Source: Pterobdella sp. o SKG-2022
Taxonomy: Eukaryota; Annelida; Clitellata; Hirudinida; Piscicolidae
Assembly: GCA_964035795.1 (NCBI GenBank)
Contig: OZ038326.1
Coordinates: 6,685,759-6,749,758, forward strand
Length of the DNA: 64,000 bases
Direction: 5' to 3'
A program made the translations under genes and the position numbers. Shown here piece by piece: positions 22,101-37,100 of the stretch. Position 1 is the stretch's first letter. Every line of letters starts with the position of its first letter. Under the pieces are notes generated by a model. That model made no database searches and was not told the DNA's origin. It saw nothing but the letters and a program-made list of their open reading frames with translations.

Positions 22101-25100
22101 CGGTAACTTTAGATAATTAATCTAATGCTCTACTAGCTGAGCTATACGACGTATAGCCTTATAATTTGTTTTGTGGCATTGATTCATGTTAATTACTAAT
22201 GTGTCGTTGATTTATATTGTTCATTCCAATGGTTCATATAGTCTCGAGGAAATGATAAAATATGATTTCAATTTTAGAAAGTTCATAAAGGTAAAAACTC
22301 ACTAGAGAACACACACACACACACACACAGAAAGGCAACACACCCCTTCACATAGCCTCAATGGCAGGCCACGACAACATAGTGAGATCTTTAGTTCAGA
22401 ATGGAGCTGATGTCAATGCTCAATCACAGGTATGTATTTAAGACGAGGTATGTACGTAAGATGGATGTGTACATAAATCGGGGTGAATAATTAGCATGTG
22501 TGTAACGGGTGCGTGTGTCTGTATTAGGGTTATTTAAGTATTCGTTTAATACCTAGTGAATCGCAAAATTTCTTTACAAAAGTATGCCATGTTCATTTCA
22601 AGATCCTATTAAGTTTAATTTTTTTGGCTTGAAATCCTAAAATACCAATATTGAAATTTTTTCAGTTTTTTCTATTTTTACTGTTTTTGTAATGCTTCAA
22701 GCATCATTAAACCACCAGCAACTGTAGAAAACACACCACTCCATAGAAATCGTTTAAAACATCACCCATCTATGCAACGTCATTAGTATCATAGGGTTTA
22801 GTTGTCAGGACTGTATCGTTTTTTCAATTTTTTTTTTACTTAAAAAAAAGTTAGGGTGAATGTTTTAATCGCTTTCATAAACTCACCAAGTTCGATTTGT
22901 TTAGCGCCATAAAATTAAGAAGCTTGAAGCCGTTTCCAAGACCAGAAGTTTAACCTGGAAACTAAGAATAGACCATGTATTTAAAACTTTATTTATTTTT
23001 TTCAAAGTCTTGACGTTCATCAAATGTCACTGTGAAACAAAGGTTGGTTCATGTATATGCTTCAAATCTGCCATTTTTTCATTACGCAACCGTTGAGAAC
23101 AAAAGTTAAGGTTAACCTTATAACTGACCAGCCACTGTCCAGTAGGCTGAGTAAGCTTTTTTTTTATAACAAATATTTATTTTAGTATTTTCTTTTTAAC
23201 TTTATTCATAAATAATAAATCTCCACACTAACTTACGGTTATGAAGCCATTTGAAAATGTTTTCTCGATCTCTTATTTTTAAATAAACATTGTTTTTCAG
23301 GAAAACTTTTGAAGTTATCCAATAAATCAAACTTTAAACTTTATACTACACATTTTATAACTACGTAACTTTAACATTTAACAGGCAATCGTTTGTTTTT
23401 TTTATAAAATACATAAAATTTTTGATAAACAGACATGTTTTTTTGTTCAAAAGTATTGAAACATGGTATCATCAAATTAAAAATAAACACTGAAATTAAA
23501 ACTGTGACCCAATTGTAGACACATCTCCATAACCACTACATGCATCATCCTACATCCCACCACACACATCATTCCACCAAACACATCATTCCACCAAACA
23601 CACATCCCACCATACCTAAACCATCCCAACAGACCGGCTTCACCCCATTGTACATGGCAGCACAAGAAAACAACACAGAGGTGCTCAAGTACCTACTGAG
23701 TCATGGTGCCAACCAGTCCATCGCTAATGAGGTCAGTGCTTGTTGTCATTGTTACCCTTATTAATGATTTTTTCATTATTGTTTATCATTAATATTTTTC
23801 TTTTCATATTCTTATTTTATTTTTCTAATTTTTTGTTTTTATGATTTTTATAAAAGTTTTATAATATTGACTGTTTTGATAAAAAGATTTTTATTTCAAT
23901 TGAATAGAAAAATGTCTAAAATGAAGAGACACTAATGAAACTTTGTTTCAAATACAAAACTTTTGCAACCATTAAGTTTCATCATCATGTTATACATCTG
24001 ACGAATATTAATATTTCCTTTGTTTCTCCACATAAATGCTTGAAGCTTATAAATTACCGTAATATTTTTTTTTATATTGAAGTTTATTATATTCATCGTG
24101 CACTCCTCATATATGGAATCTTACGATAAGCTCCGAATTTTCGAGCTTTATATTTTTCTTATAACTCCATCTGAAATTTACGTTTTTTCTTGTTTTTATT
24201 CAAATATTTTTGAAAGCCTATTTAAAGTTTGTTGTTTATGTATTTTGTTTTCCACTTTGTTCTGTTCCCCATCATGACATGAGCCTTGCTAAACTGTTTC
24301 ACACCTAGTCCTACTTTATAAATTAAAACAGTAAACTGTTAAGATAGTTTATGGTTCTGGTGGTGATGACAAGATTTTTACAATGATAATGCTGTTTTTG
24401 GTGGCAATGAGGATGATAGTGATGATATTCATGTTCTTTTTATTTATCATTGCTTAATAGATTAGTTTTAAATGTTGATATTTTTAGTTTGAAGCGTGAT
24501 CGTTGGTATGTATGAAAATAAGATACAAGTTAGTGTGGCAATGATCATGGAAGAATGGAACATTATGATTTTGAGAAAATTTTCCAACAACTTTATTCAA
24601 TCATTCAATTAATCAATCCATCCAATTAGAGCATACGGCTGTACGTCCCAGTAACTGAGGTTGAAAAAAGTCGGTCTAAGTTATTATTACTACAACATAA
24701 TTTATAAAATAATTCATTTATTCGGCACATTTTATAGATTACCAATCCGAGCTTATGTCCAACTTAAAATTATCGAACTCAAGATCCGCCGTTACCGCAA
24801 TTTGGTAGTTTTCCTTTCCGTTGTCAAAAAAAGGATTATTTGACAATGATACCAGATTAGCTGTTTTTTGGTACTTGCTACCGAAGTCTACTGAGATCCA
24901 TGTTATAACAGGAAAGCAGCCTTAAATTGCAGGCGTTAAGTTTTGGCGCACTTTAACCACAGATTTTCAGCACATTTGGTATTAAAATGATATTGCTAAA
25001 ATAAAGTATTAAAAATATTTTTATCGGATGATATATTAAGAAATTTCAGCATAAAAAATATATGTGAATATGAAATGTTAAAAAATCAAATTTCATTTGT

Positions 25101-28100
25101 TTAATGTACAATTGAATAAACTTTCTCTGCGTTTGAATTTTCAATTATATTCATGTTTATGTTTATTTATAAATACTTCACAGTCTCAACTCAAAAGATT
25201 ACAAAACATAATACTATATTAATTACATGACGATTATAATTTCATCTAATTGTATATTGGAGCAAAAAGTCGAGTACGCATTAATAACCAGCTCAGCGAT
25301 GAGTTTGGTGTAAATGTTGGTGTACATCAGGGATCTGTATTGAGTTCTTTACTTTTTATTTTTTTTTTGGAAGCTTTGTCTAGAGAGTTAAAAACTGGTG
25401 TTCCTTGGGAACTTTCATACACTGGTTTTGATCATATAATCGCTAGACGATTGTATATCCAAATTTAAAAAATGGAAACTGGAAATAGAAAGTAAAGGAT
25501 TGCGGGTGAACTCCAAATAAAACAAAATTCACGTTACTCGGTTCTGAAAACTTGTGGGATTCTGGAGCTTTTCCTTGCAGTGTATGCCACAAAGGTGTTG
25601 GCGTCAACTCAGTTTTTTGCTCGACATGCTCTCCTTGGGTTCACAAAAGATGTAGTGTTTTGATTGGAAGACTGAAGGATCCGGCCTATGTATGTCCACG
25701 CTGTCTCAATTTAGCGCCACTTTTGGATTACAGGCCTATCAAAGAGGTTATTTTTGGTAATGCCACAATGGATGTAGAACCAAAGTTTTGCTACCTTGGT
25801 GATATGTTGTGTGCAGGTGGAGGTTGTGAGCTGGCAGTTATCACCAGATGTTCAGTTGCCTGGAGAAAATTTAAAAAACTGTTACCCATATTGACCTCTA
25901 AACACATCACCTTGGAACTTCGTGGCAAATTATACACACCTTGTGTGCGTTTTGCCTTGTTATATGGCAGTGAAAACTGGGCTCCAACAGTTGCTGTTTT
26001 GCAAAGGCTTCAGCGCAACCATAGGTATATGATTCGCTGGATATGTGGTGTTAAGTCAAAGGATAGAAGTCCATCATCAGTTTTCCTCACAAAACTCAAA
26101 ATCCCAGGCATAAGGACGCTGCTACAGAGCCGTCGTCTTTGTTGGTATGGTCACGTGAAACGTTCGTCTATGTGTATCAAAGACGTGCTCGAACTTCCTC
26201 TGCCTGGAGGTCGTTTCCGTGGTAGACCAGCAAAAACTTGGTTGAGTTGTGTTGAAAAGGATATGAAATCCTATGGCCTAGAAAATGCGAATCCACTCAA
26301 TAAAACTGAGTGGAGAAAGTGTATTAGCCGACTGCTGTATGCCCCAGCTACTGGGACGTCTACAGCAGTATACTCTAATATGGATATTTTTATTTTTAAT
26401 GATGAAGATTTTATATCCGCAAAATACTATAAACTTCGATAATTTTTAACTTGAGTTTCAAAGAAAACAATAATATTGACGCCACTATTTTATATATCAA
26501 GATCAGATAATATATGAAAAAATTGAAAAAATTCTCAGCTAACAATCCAACTTTTCTTAGTTTTATATATTAAATGTGTTTGAAAAACCTTTCCTACTTT
26601 GAAGTTTATTTTTAAAAATGAAAGCTGTAACGGCAACATCGATCCACAATCATTAAAACGTCCAGAGATCCATTTTAAGCACCTTCACAGTTCGACGTGA
26701 TATAAACAACGATAAAATCATGCAATGACTATTGGAAATCTATCTTTATAACGATTTGTATGTAAAATAAAAACTATTTTATTTGTTTCTTTGTTTGTTA
26801 TTAAAGTTTTTTCTGGACTCAGAGAACTTCTTGCCTTTTAATTAATATCTCGAATTTAGTTATTTTCATCGAGATGTCAATCTTCACAACCTAAGGTTGC
26901 ACAATCGTGTATTTAAAGATCATGAGTCGACGATGATAGTTATAATTAATTGATGTGAATCAGGAATTTCCAGGTAATTTGGCTCGGTTTGATGACATCT
27001 GAAGATTATCTAAAGCAATGTTTATTTTTGGATTAATAGTTTAATAAGTTTTTATCCTAGAGTACTTCATATGAGATTATGATATATATTCAAAATAATT
27101 ATTTATTTGTACGTTTTGGTTTATATGTTTTTACAAATGAAGTTATTACAATCCAATAAATTTAACTGGAATAACGATGAATAAATTAAACCTCTATGTA
27201 CGAAATGATCTTGCCATGATTCGCTGGATGTGCAACATCAAAACGAATGATAAAGTTTGCTCTCACTCACTCTTTTCAAAACTTGGCATTCAGGATGTTG
27301 AGGTAGTTCTTCGTACAAGCAGGATGAGGTGGTTTGGACATGTAGAGCGTAGTGTGGGTTGGATTTCTCAGGTGCGAAAGTTGGATTTAGATTTTTGCAA
27401 GAAGCCTGGTAGGCCCAAAAAGACTTGGAATGAGCTCATATTGAATGATAAAAGAAAGCTAGACATGGTTTGTGCGGATCCACTCGATCGCTTTGAATGG
27501 AAAGGCAGACTTCGAGATAGAACTTTCAAAAGCCCAACCCTTGGTAAAGGAAAACGGGCTATAAAAAGGATTTGATTGATTGATTGATATGTGTAGAAAA
27601 AGTGATATGGACAGATTTATGTATATAAATTATACATGCGAACATGCCTATCATTATGACACCACATTCTTCACTTGTCTCATTTCAACTTATGTTTTTT
27701 GAGTGAATCACTATGAAATTAACTCGACCTTCATTCACCATCATGTCTCTCCGCCATTATTGAGTTGATGGAGTTTTAAGAAGAGAGGTAAATCAAAATT
27801 TAATAACGATGTTTGTAGGAAACTAACGTTAAATTTACTAAGGCAAATGATTTACGAGGTTCTTGCAAGATGCCTCTATCTCACCATGTACTTGATAAGT
27901 GAGGGCATCTTATGGGTTTTGGTACGATTGAGAATATTCAAGTACACTAATGAATTTTATTGAGACACAAAGCTTTTTGTTAACAAAGAAACGAAAAGCT
28001 TTGTGTCTCAATAAAATTCATTAGTGTTTTTAAATATACTCATTGTATTGTGGTTAGTGTGGAATCATTTGGTACGGTTGTTTTACTTAGCTTATTTTAT

Positions 28101-31100
28101 TTTATAAAGTTTGTATTTTGAAGCTTTCATGCGTAATATGATTTAATGAGAAGGATTGTTTGACCATCCACTTTTTTAATAATAAAAATTCGATATAAAA
28201 ATTTATTTTCAGGAATTTTTTATATTATTAATGTGTTTTTAATAAATTAAACTTCAAAGTTTGGAAAATAGAAAAAATTAATTTGAAAGAAAGTTTGTTT
28301 AAACAAAAGGTAAATGTTTTCATAAACATTTTTTAAGACATCGCAAAAGTCAAAATCCTATGCAAAAATAGATTTCTAAGCGGAGAAAACCTATCGTAAA
28401 AATTGCCAATCGAACACTCAAATGAAACCCCTAAGGTAAAAGAAAGAGAGGAAGCTCAAGAAGCAGCTGTTGCAAAAATGTGAAAAGTGGCGGAGAAAAA
28501 AAATTATTTGTACTGGGTCCTTCCGTAAGGCTTAAAAAATAGAGGAATTGAACTTCATATTTTCACGCAGTTTTCCATTTAAGCACGTGTAAAAAACAAA
28601 TTAGAACTATCTTTGACAAAAACCAGGTTAACAGGCATAAAAACTAGTCTACACAAACATACCCACACACAAATACGCACACATAAGCATACTAACGTTT
28701 GCGCAAAAACACTTCAAAGTAGGTCTAACAATGAATTGGTTAACGCCTTTTTAACGCACCAAACGAGAATTCAAACTGAAATGCTAATAAAAATCATTTT
28801 GGGAAAAATAAAAATAACAAAAATTAGAAAAAATAAAAAATCCAATAACAATGAAAAAAACGCTACAATAAAGCATAATAATGATAAATCAAAATAGTGA
28901 TTATAATATATAAATAATTTATTATAAAAACAACGAGGTTTGAAAATTGTTTTCAAAGTATGAAGCTTTTTGCTCTAGTTTGCATTGAAATTTATTCCCT
29001 TAAAGTTAGTCTGACCGCTTGTTATGCGGCCTTCTGAAACACGCAGTCATAAAGATGATATGTCCAGTGCATTCACCCATGTTGTAATCTAGTTTATAGT
29101 AGCTAAGATTTTGTGTGAAAATAAATTAATGATAGTTACATTTATGTAAAATAAGTACACAAAGTCGAGAAAAAATACATTCACTTGATATCTATTATAC
29201 ATCAGATTATAAATAGAGATATACACAGTCATATATACTAAACAACAAGCACACGCATCCAAACAACGTATTGAAGAACAATGCCTGGAGATAAAGCATC
29301 ATTAAACGACCACAACACCACCCTCAAAATCTATGACGCAGACGACAGCTGTTTAAGCTTTTACCTTAATTAAATACAAGAGTTTAAAATATATATGTTT
29401 TTCAACTTTCATGTTTTATCTATGCATGTTTTCCTTCTTATTTGTCTTATTTCATTTTTAATGTGGTTCAAACTAAAACAAAGAAACACGTTTCATATGT
29501 CATTTTATATGGAATATATTCTATTGGAAATGCCATAAATTGATCTTGTGAGAAAGTATAACCTTTGAATAAAATGCATTTCATTACTGTTTACGTTATC
29601 TTTCTAACTACATTTTTTAGATCATTTATCGAGAACTTTTTTCTCTATTACTTATCAAATTTTTATATTAATAAAAAAACATAGTTAAAACTATTTATAA
29701 GGTATTTGATAGTATAACACACTACAACAGGAAGGTTTCACACCTTTATCAGTAGCTCTGCAGCAAGGCCATGACTCCATCGTTAAACTCCTCATGCAAG
29801 AGGATACCAAGTCAAAGGTAGGTGCGGATGTGGTGCTGAGAAGGTTGGGGTGATGAGGAGCAATATGGGATGGAGGCATAGAATATGGAATGATGTTTTA
29901 TGTAGTTGAGGTGATGAGACGGCGATGAAGTGAGAGTTGTTTTGTTGGTAGTATTGTAATATCTATTTTGATAATCGCCTCCGACCTTGCTAAATGATCG
30001 TCTATGTAACTTTGTTGCATTTTAAAAGGATTATCACAAAAAATATGATAGTAATAAAAATAGAATAACCAATAATAATAATAATATTATTTTTTTCCTC
30101 ATTATCCATATTGTTTTTTCCATAATTTAAATTATAAATATTATTGTTATTTTATTAGTATTTTTCCTATATTTCTATTATTGATGAAATGATAATCATT
30201 ATCATTTTATTCTTGTTTTAAATTTATATTTTATTAAAATTCTTTATATTATTTTTTTCGAAATCAAAATAATTATCAATATTTTTTAAAATTCTTAAAA
30301 TTAAAGTTTCCCATGTTTTTTGATGGAGGTCTTTGTTGTAGAAATATTGATGTTTTTGTTTATAAAGAAGTTAATGTGTTTATACATCTGATGATATAGA
30401 ATATATCGAAAAGCTTCGTTTAAAAAAAATTTAACTAATGATGTTTTTGTTTATAAACAAGCTTATGTAGGTGATTTCGTTGGTGCAAATTGTAAACATT
30501 TTTATGATATTAATAGCATCAAGAATGGTGAGGATAAAAAATGTGTTATGATGGTAAATACAAAAATAATACAAATTAATCACATTAATACTAATGATGA
30601 TAATGATGATGATGATAATAATAAGAATAAAGATGAAAATGACAAATTATAATAAAGTTCAAATATAGAAATAATAATAATAAATATTAATAGTAATATA
30701 ATAATGATAAACATCATCATCGTAAGGTGACGTTACCTGTACTGCATGCAGTGGCCAAGAAGGATGACCTTCAAGCAGCCACCCTCATCCTGCAGAGAGA
30801 ACTTCTCAAGGTCATTTATTATTATCATTATAGTGAAACTGTTGTTCCGCTTGAAGAAGATATAGTTTTGATGAAAATGCTCAAGCTATGAATAATTTAA
30901 ATAAAAAATAATTTGAAAAAATAATTTCGATAAAATAGTTTTAGTAATATTTTAATTAAAAAAACAATTAATTTTTCTTTATTCCAAAAAAAGCATTTCG
31001 ATATCTGTTACCTATCATCTTGATGTACTTAATATATTGGTTACCTGGAGACCTTAAGATATTTAAAAGCTTTGTCTTAATAAAGATGGAGTTAGATTTT

Positions 31101-34100
31101 TCAATTCACATTAAGAAGGCTAAAACTATACAGCTCAATAAAATAATTGTATCGATAATAATTTTGGTAATATTTTTTATATTACAATTTGAAATACTAA
31201 TATTGAAGAGATTAGTAATTATGCTCATTAATTTTATATTATTGTATTCATATCGTTTTTTTGTTTCTTTTAAGTTTTCTTTTATTTCCATTCTTTTTAT
31301 ATATCATTATTTTTTCATATATAATTTTAGTTTTTTTTCATATCGATTACGAAGATTTGCCATTACAAACTCAAATTTACTTTAAAATTCTCATATCGAA
31401 GCATTTAAGTTTGTTTGCCATTCTATTTTCATCTCTCTTATAGAGTGGTCTTTGGGATGGTTGCCATAGTTTTATAATTCGTTCATGTGGTATATCAGGA
31501 AAGTTTAATTTCCATATTTTTACTCGAATTCCAATCTGTTTCATCACTAAAGTTTGGAAAATTCCATTTAAAACAAAAATATGAGTTTATTTATGAAAAT
31601 ATTTTCAATAATTTCTCAAAGTTTTTTGTTTTATAACTGAATGGTTGGAATTTCAAGAGCTGATCCAATATAATACATTGAAAATCGATACAGTATAACA
31701 TGATGGAAAAATAAGTACAATACAATAATAATACAATTTAGAGCTAATGAAATACATTTAAAATCGATAAAATACAATACGATAAAACCACAAAACATTA
31801 AAAAAATGAAAACAATTATTTTAAGTACAATAAAGAGCATGATTATAGAGACTTCAGAAGGTTCTAGGCCAAATGAGATAATTTCATGTAGCATAATTAA
31901 CAACGCTACTACCGCTATGACGGTAGGAGTCCACATGCTGATGAAGATTCAATTAACTTGGCTTTAATATTTTTAATTTTTTTTAAACAATGAATAAATA
32001 TAATAACAACAATGAATTTATTTACTATTTTCATTTTTTAAAAAATAATTATTGATATTTTTATTGATGTCGTCGATAAAATACCAAAAACACATTGGAA
32101 TCGAATTCCAAAAACAGCTCAATGTCATCATCAAGGTCAACCGATGAATCTCAAATAAGTTCAAACAATATGAATATTATCTTGATTAGTATTGGATGGA
32201 ATTGTTTTTTTTTTGACCTAAATATGGCATAAACGAATGCCATTCGATAGATATTTGACATAAATAACTTGTGTCATTATATAGTTGATGGGAATTCATC
32301 TAAGTTTATGTTTTAATATTTTTTGTTTGTTATATTTCAAGTTTTCAGATAACAATATAATTAAAGATATTTTTATGATTAAATAGAGATAAATAGCTAG
32401 CTAGATAGATAGATAGATAGGTCCTTGAAACTTCAATTGAATCTTTCTCATGGGTAATAAAATCCTACATCAACTTGCTATTTATAGTTATTATATATTG
32501 TTTTTTAAAAGTTTTTCATGTGACAATTTTAATAGATGAAATTTTGTAGCACCGTAATTCTGGAGGCTTTTGTTATATAATTCCTTCCATGCCTAGATTA
32601 ATATTTCCGTAAGAATCAATAACTGAATACTAATATATATATATATATATACTTATATATATATACTTTTGATGAAACAATATATAATAACTATAAATAG
32701 CAAGTTGATGTGGGATTTTATTAGCCATGAGAAAGATTCAATTGAAGTTTCAAAGACNNNNNNNNNNNNNNNNNNNNNNNNNNNNNNNNNNNNNNNNNNN
32801 NNNNNNNNNNNNNNNNNNNNNNNNNNNNNNNNNNNNNNNNNNNNNNNNNNNNNNNNNNNNNNNNNNNNNNNNNNNNNNNNNNNNNNNNNNNNNNNNNNNN
32901 NNNNNNNNNNNNNNNNNNNNNNNNNNNNNNNNNNNNNNNNNNNNNNNNNNNNNNNNNATATATATATATATATATATATGTTAGTGTTCATCCTATGTTT
33001 ATAGGCATCACGTTTTTAACAAATTTTCTCCATATTTTTCTGTTTTGACTCATTTCTTCTATTTTTTCAAAGTTTAGGTTTGTGTCTCTTAAGATAGTCT
33101 TCCACCATGTAAAAAGGGGTCTTTTTCGCTTTTTTTTTAGTCTTTTTACTTCCTCTAGAGCCTTGCGTGCAGGAGTTTCCTCTGGGAGTCTCATCAGATG
33201 CCCTAACCAGTTGAGGCGTCTTTGTTTTATTGTCGAGCTCCACGGTGTGTCTATTTTTGATATTCTATATAAGTCGTTGTTTGAAATAGTTTTAGGCCAA
33301 CGAATATTAATTATTTGTCTCAAGAGTCTTCTATGAAACGCATCTATCTTATCTTGGGTTTATGTTAATACCCATAGCTCGCTGTTGTATAGAAAAACAC
33401 TTTCTGCGTATGCTTTGAAGATCCGTATCTTGGGGTCTATACTTATTTTTATACTGGTGAAGATATGGTTGTGCTTTTTTATTGTGTTTATTGTTTGTAT
33501 TTTTTTTTTTTCTATGTCAGTGTTGTTGTGTATGTAGCTTCCTAGGATTTTACATTTTTTCCATTTTTGAAGTGAAGTAATGCTAGGAATTGAATATTTT
33601 TCAGATTTTTTTTTCTTTATTTCAAGGTTGTATTATGCTAACTGTATTGGTATTTTTGATTTGGAATTTTCTATGTGTTGTTTTGAGGTTGTAACCCAAA
33701 TGATGTCATCTGCATATTTAGGTTCAATAGGGAATTTTTCATTGTTGGGATTTTTTTTGCTTGTGGACTATTGAGGCATGAGGCTAGATAAAATATGAAC
33801 AAGGTGGCGCTTAGGCAGTCTCCTTGAATGATGCCTGTGTTGGTTTGGATTTTTTCACTGAGGTGTTTGTCAACTTTGATTTGTAGCGTTGTTTCATTTA
33901 TAAGAACGCTAAGTAAAAACATCTCATCCGGCTCCAATATTTTGTCAAGCTGGTCAAGTAGCAATTTATCGTTAAATGTGTCAAAGGCTTTTGACATATC
34001 AAGCATTAACATATATATTTTGTAGTTGCTTGATTGTGTCGCTTTTTCCGCTAGCTGCTTAACAGCGAAAACATGCTCCGTTGTGCTTCGGCCGGGCTGG

Positions 34101-37100
34101 TATGCTACTTGGTCTTGTGGAATCTTGTCTTTTGGTCTCAACCAACAGCGTTTGATTAGGCATATGGCAAGAATTTTTTCGATTGTAGATAGCAGTACAA
34201 AAGATCTTAGGTTTTCAACAAAGTCATTTTTTTTCCTGGTTTTTGTAATGGGGTGAGAATACCAGTTTTAATTTCTAATGGTATTTTTCCTGTGTTTGCT
34301 ATTTTGTTGAAAATGTCTGCTATTTCTTTATGTATTTCCTTTTTTGCATGTTTTATTAGTTCGTTTTTCATATTGTCAATACCTGCGCTTTTTCAATTTT
34401 TCATGCCTTTTGTTGCATCGACTATTTCTTCAGTTGTGAAAGGTATGCTCATAGGGCAACAAGTGTATATTTTTTCTCACAGTTCTTCTGATTTGGTGCA
34501 AGTATTTTTTAAATATGGTTTCTGATTGTTTTTTCTTGTTTTTCAGGTGAGCTGATAATGTTTTCATTATCATCATGAATATTTAATGGAAGTTTTTTTT
34601 TAAGTTTTGTAACTGTCTCATGGCATGGTGGTACTTGTTGGAATCAATTTTGTGTTTTTCAATTTCTTCTAGTTGTGTGTCAATTTTATTTTGTTCTTCA
34701 GCTTTTAGAATTTTATATATTTGTTTTCTTATTATTCGTCTTTGTTGTATTTTATTTATTTTTATACATTGTTTTTGGCATGCCTCTATATCTGCTGTTA
34801 ACTTTCTATTTTTGTTAATTTTATAAGTGCTTGGTTATCTGATTTATTATTTTTGACTTGATGGCCCAGTATTTCAGATCCAGCTAGATTACAGTTTTTT
34901 GATATTGTTCCATCTTTTTTGAGGTGTGTTTAGGAATGTATTTTGATTTTGGTATAGAAGTTCATGAGTTTTTTCTTTGTAAAGTTGTTGAAAATGTTTT
35001 TGATTTAGCTTAGTTGTATTTATAGTCTGAATTGGTTGTTGTTTCTGTTTTTTTTATTATTGTCTATGGACAAATACTAATATAACAGATATGAATAATA
35101 AACTAGTTATCACCCTTATTATTTTCTTGAACTTCCCAGTGCTTACTAAGTGAATTAGGAAATATTTCAAAAATTACTTTTCAGACAAATCTTTTTTAAT
35201 CTTTCCAAGAATTACTTTTCTATGTGTTTTTTTGGGATTGTTTTCATTCATATCTAAAAAATAGAATGAAACCATTGAATTAATTTGAGAGACGAATTCC
35301 AAATTTTATTGGTTATGATGAAGTTCTCTGCTACACACCAATAACACTTTCTCATCGAAACAACTAAGTCGACCATCAAGCCATTTTTTGTTTATAATAT
35401 AACAATAGGAGTATAAGCACAGATATAAATCACTTCGGACTAATGAATTATGACAAAGATGAATTTGTCGAAAATTTTATTTGAACAAAAAAGTATCAAA
35501 ATATTGCCTCTTTGTGAAGTTATAAATAAATAAATACGTATTGTTAAAAACCTTAGATAAAAAACAATAACATTGTTAGAACTAATATTAATAAAACTAA
35601 TGAAATACAATGAAGATAGGTTTGTTAGCACTGATGCTAGGTAGCACTGCTTGCATATGCTGATTACTCCCAAGCTATTTCCTCTCGCTCATTCGTTGTC
35701 AATATAATTACTCTCCTTCCTCAAAAACACCTTGCTTTATATTGCTGTAGTTTTTTTCTCCACAATTCCAGTTAAAATATGCAAACGTTTTGCTTATTTT
35801 TTCAAAAGAACCATGGTTTTAAGCAATAACTCACCGCTTTATTTTGAATGCTTTGAGCTCATTCAAAAAAAAAATTATTAATTAAAGTTTTTGAAAATCC
35901 TAAACTTTTTTCTGTTTTTCTAAATGATGAACATTTGTTTTGGAAAATTAAAGCTTTGTTTTTTGGGAGATTAAAGCTCTTTACATAGCCCAGCAGCCAC
36001 TTAAAACAGACTCCATCCATCCAGCCACCACCCTCGTTAAAATGAGTAACCAAGGTCTCTAAAATTTGTTTACAATGTGTATATACCGCTTTTAAACAAG
36101 CGGATATTATACGACTTAATTTTTCAAAGTAAAGTTTATCTTGTTCATGGCGCCTGTATTTTTTATTCTGGACTATCAATAGTTGTAAGTCTAGACCACC
36201 TGTGTGTTCGTTGTTAGTTATGGAAAGTGGTTCACATTTTCATGGGTGCGTTTGAATCCTCATGTTGGGTTGACGTGCTGACAACACATAAGAAATTTTG
36301 ACAAAATTTCTCTGTGAGGTTTTGTTCTCGCTACATCTCAAGTGATTCGATGATATATAATGCGGGATACATCGCAGTGATATCAACACAAAATGCTGTT
36401 GTTATCAGCTAGATGACATCACATATGATAACTGTTTTGTGATTCCATTTTTCTCACAGAAATCATTTTAATGAAATTTTATGCACATTTATAAGACAAT
36501 ATTGACATGCTATTTAGTTTTATTTTTATTATGAATTAACTAGAGATGACAATTTTATACTTTTTAACATATTCATTTTTTACAATGCTTTCCTTAAAGT
36601 TGCCACTAATCAAAATGCAAGAGTTTATAAAATTCTTCATTAAATATAATTAATATTAGTTTAATATTAACTAATATTTAATTAATATTGATATTAATCT
36701 TAATGATATTAATGATGAGCTCCACTGAACAGACCATTTTAATGGTAGTTACCTGTCAAATTTTGACCTCTTAATGAGCTGAAAACTTTAGATCGCACAT
36801 GAGTTTGCAAGCAAAGCAATGTAATTAGCTTCAAATGCATGCATCATTAGGACTTCATAAGAGATTAAGTGTTTCAATAGGTTAGATGTAACTTCTTTAA
36901 TATTCGAGGGTGCATGGTTCAGTGTGGGGTATCTAATTTGTTCAATTAGTGCAAACTCACTATTATAAAATACAAACTAGTTATTTTATTCATGAAATAT
37001 TATTAAATTACACTAATGATTTTTCGATAATGTAGTAAAACACGTTTAAGTCTAATTTTTTTTTGTTGACTCAAAGCTTTTTATATATTTTTCATCACCT

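Noticed and set aside
28613..28897. 94-codon + frame with KTH-type repeats
   Set aside because: Low-complexity reading of A/C-rich DNA; no homologous family.
31020..31443. Hydrophobic frames that could look like membrane proteins
   Set aside because: Phe/Ile runs from T-rich sequence, overlapping frames on both strands, inside an ankyrin intron.
32653..33004. Open frames spanning the N block
   Set aside because: They are open only because N codons are unresolved.
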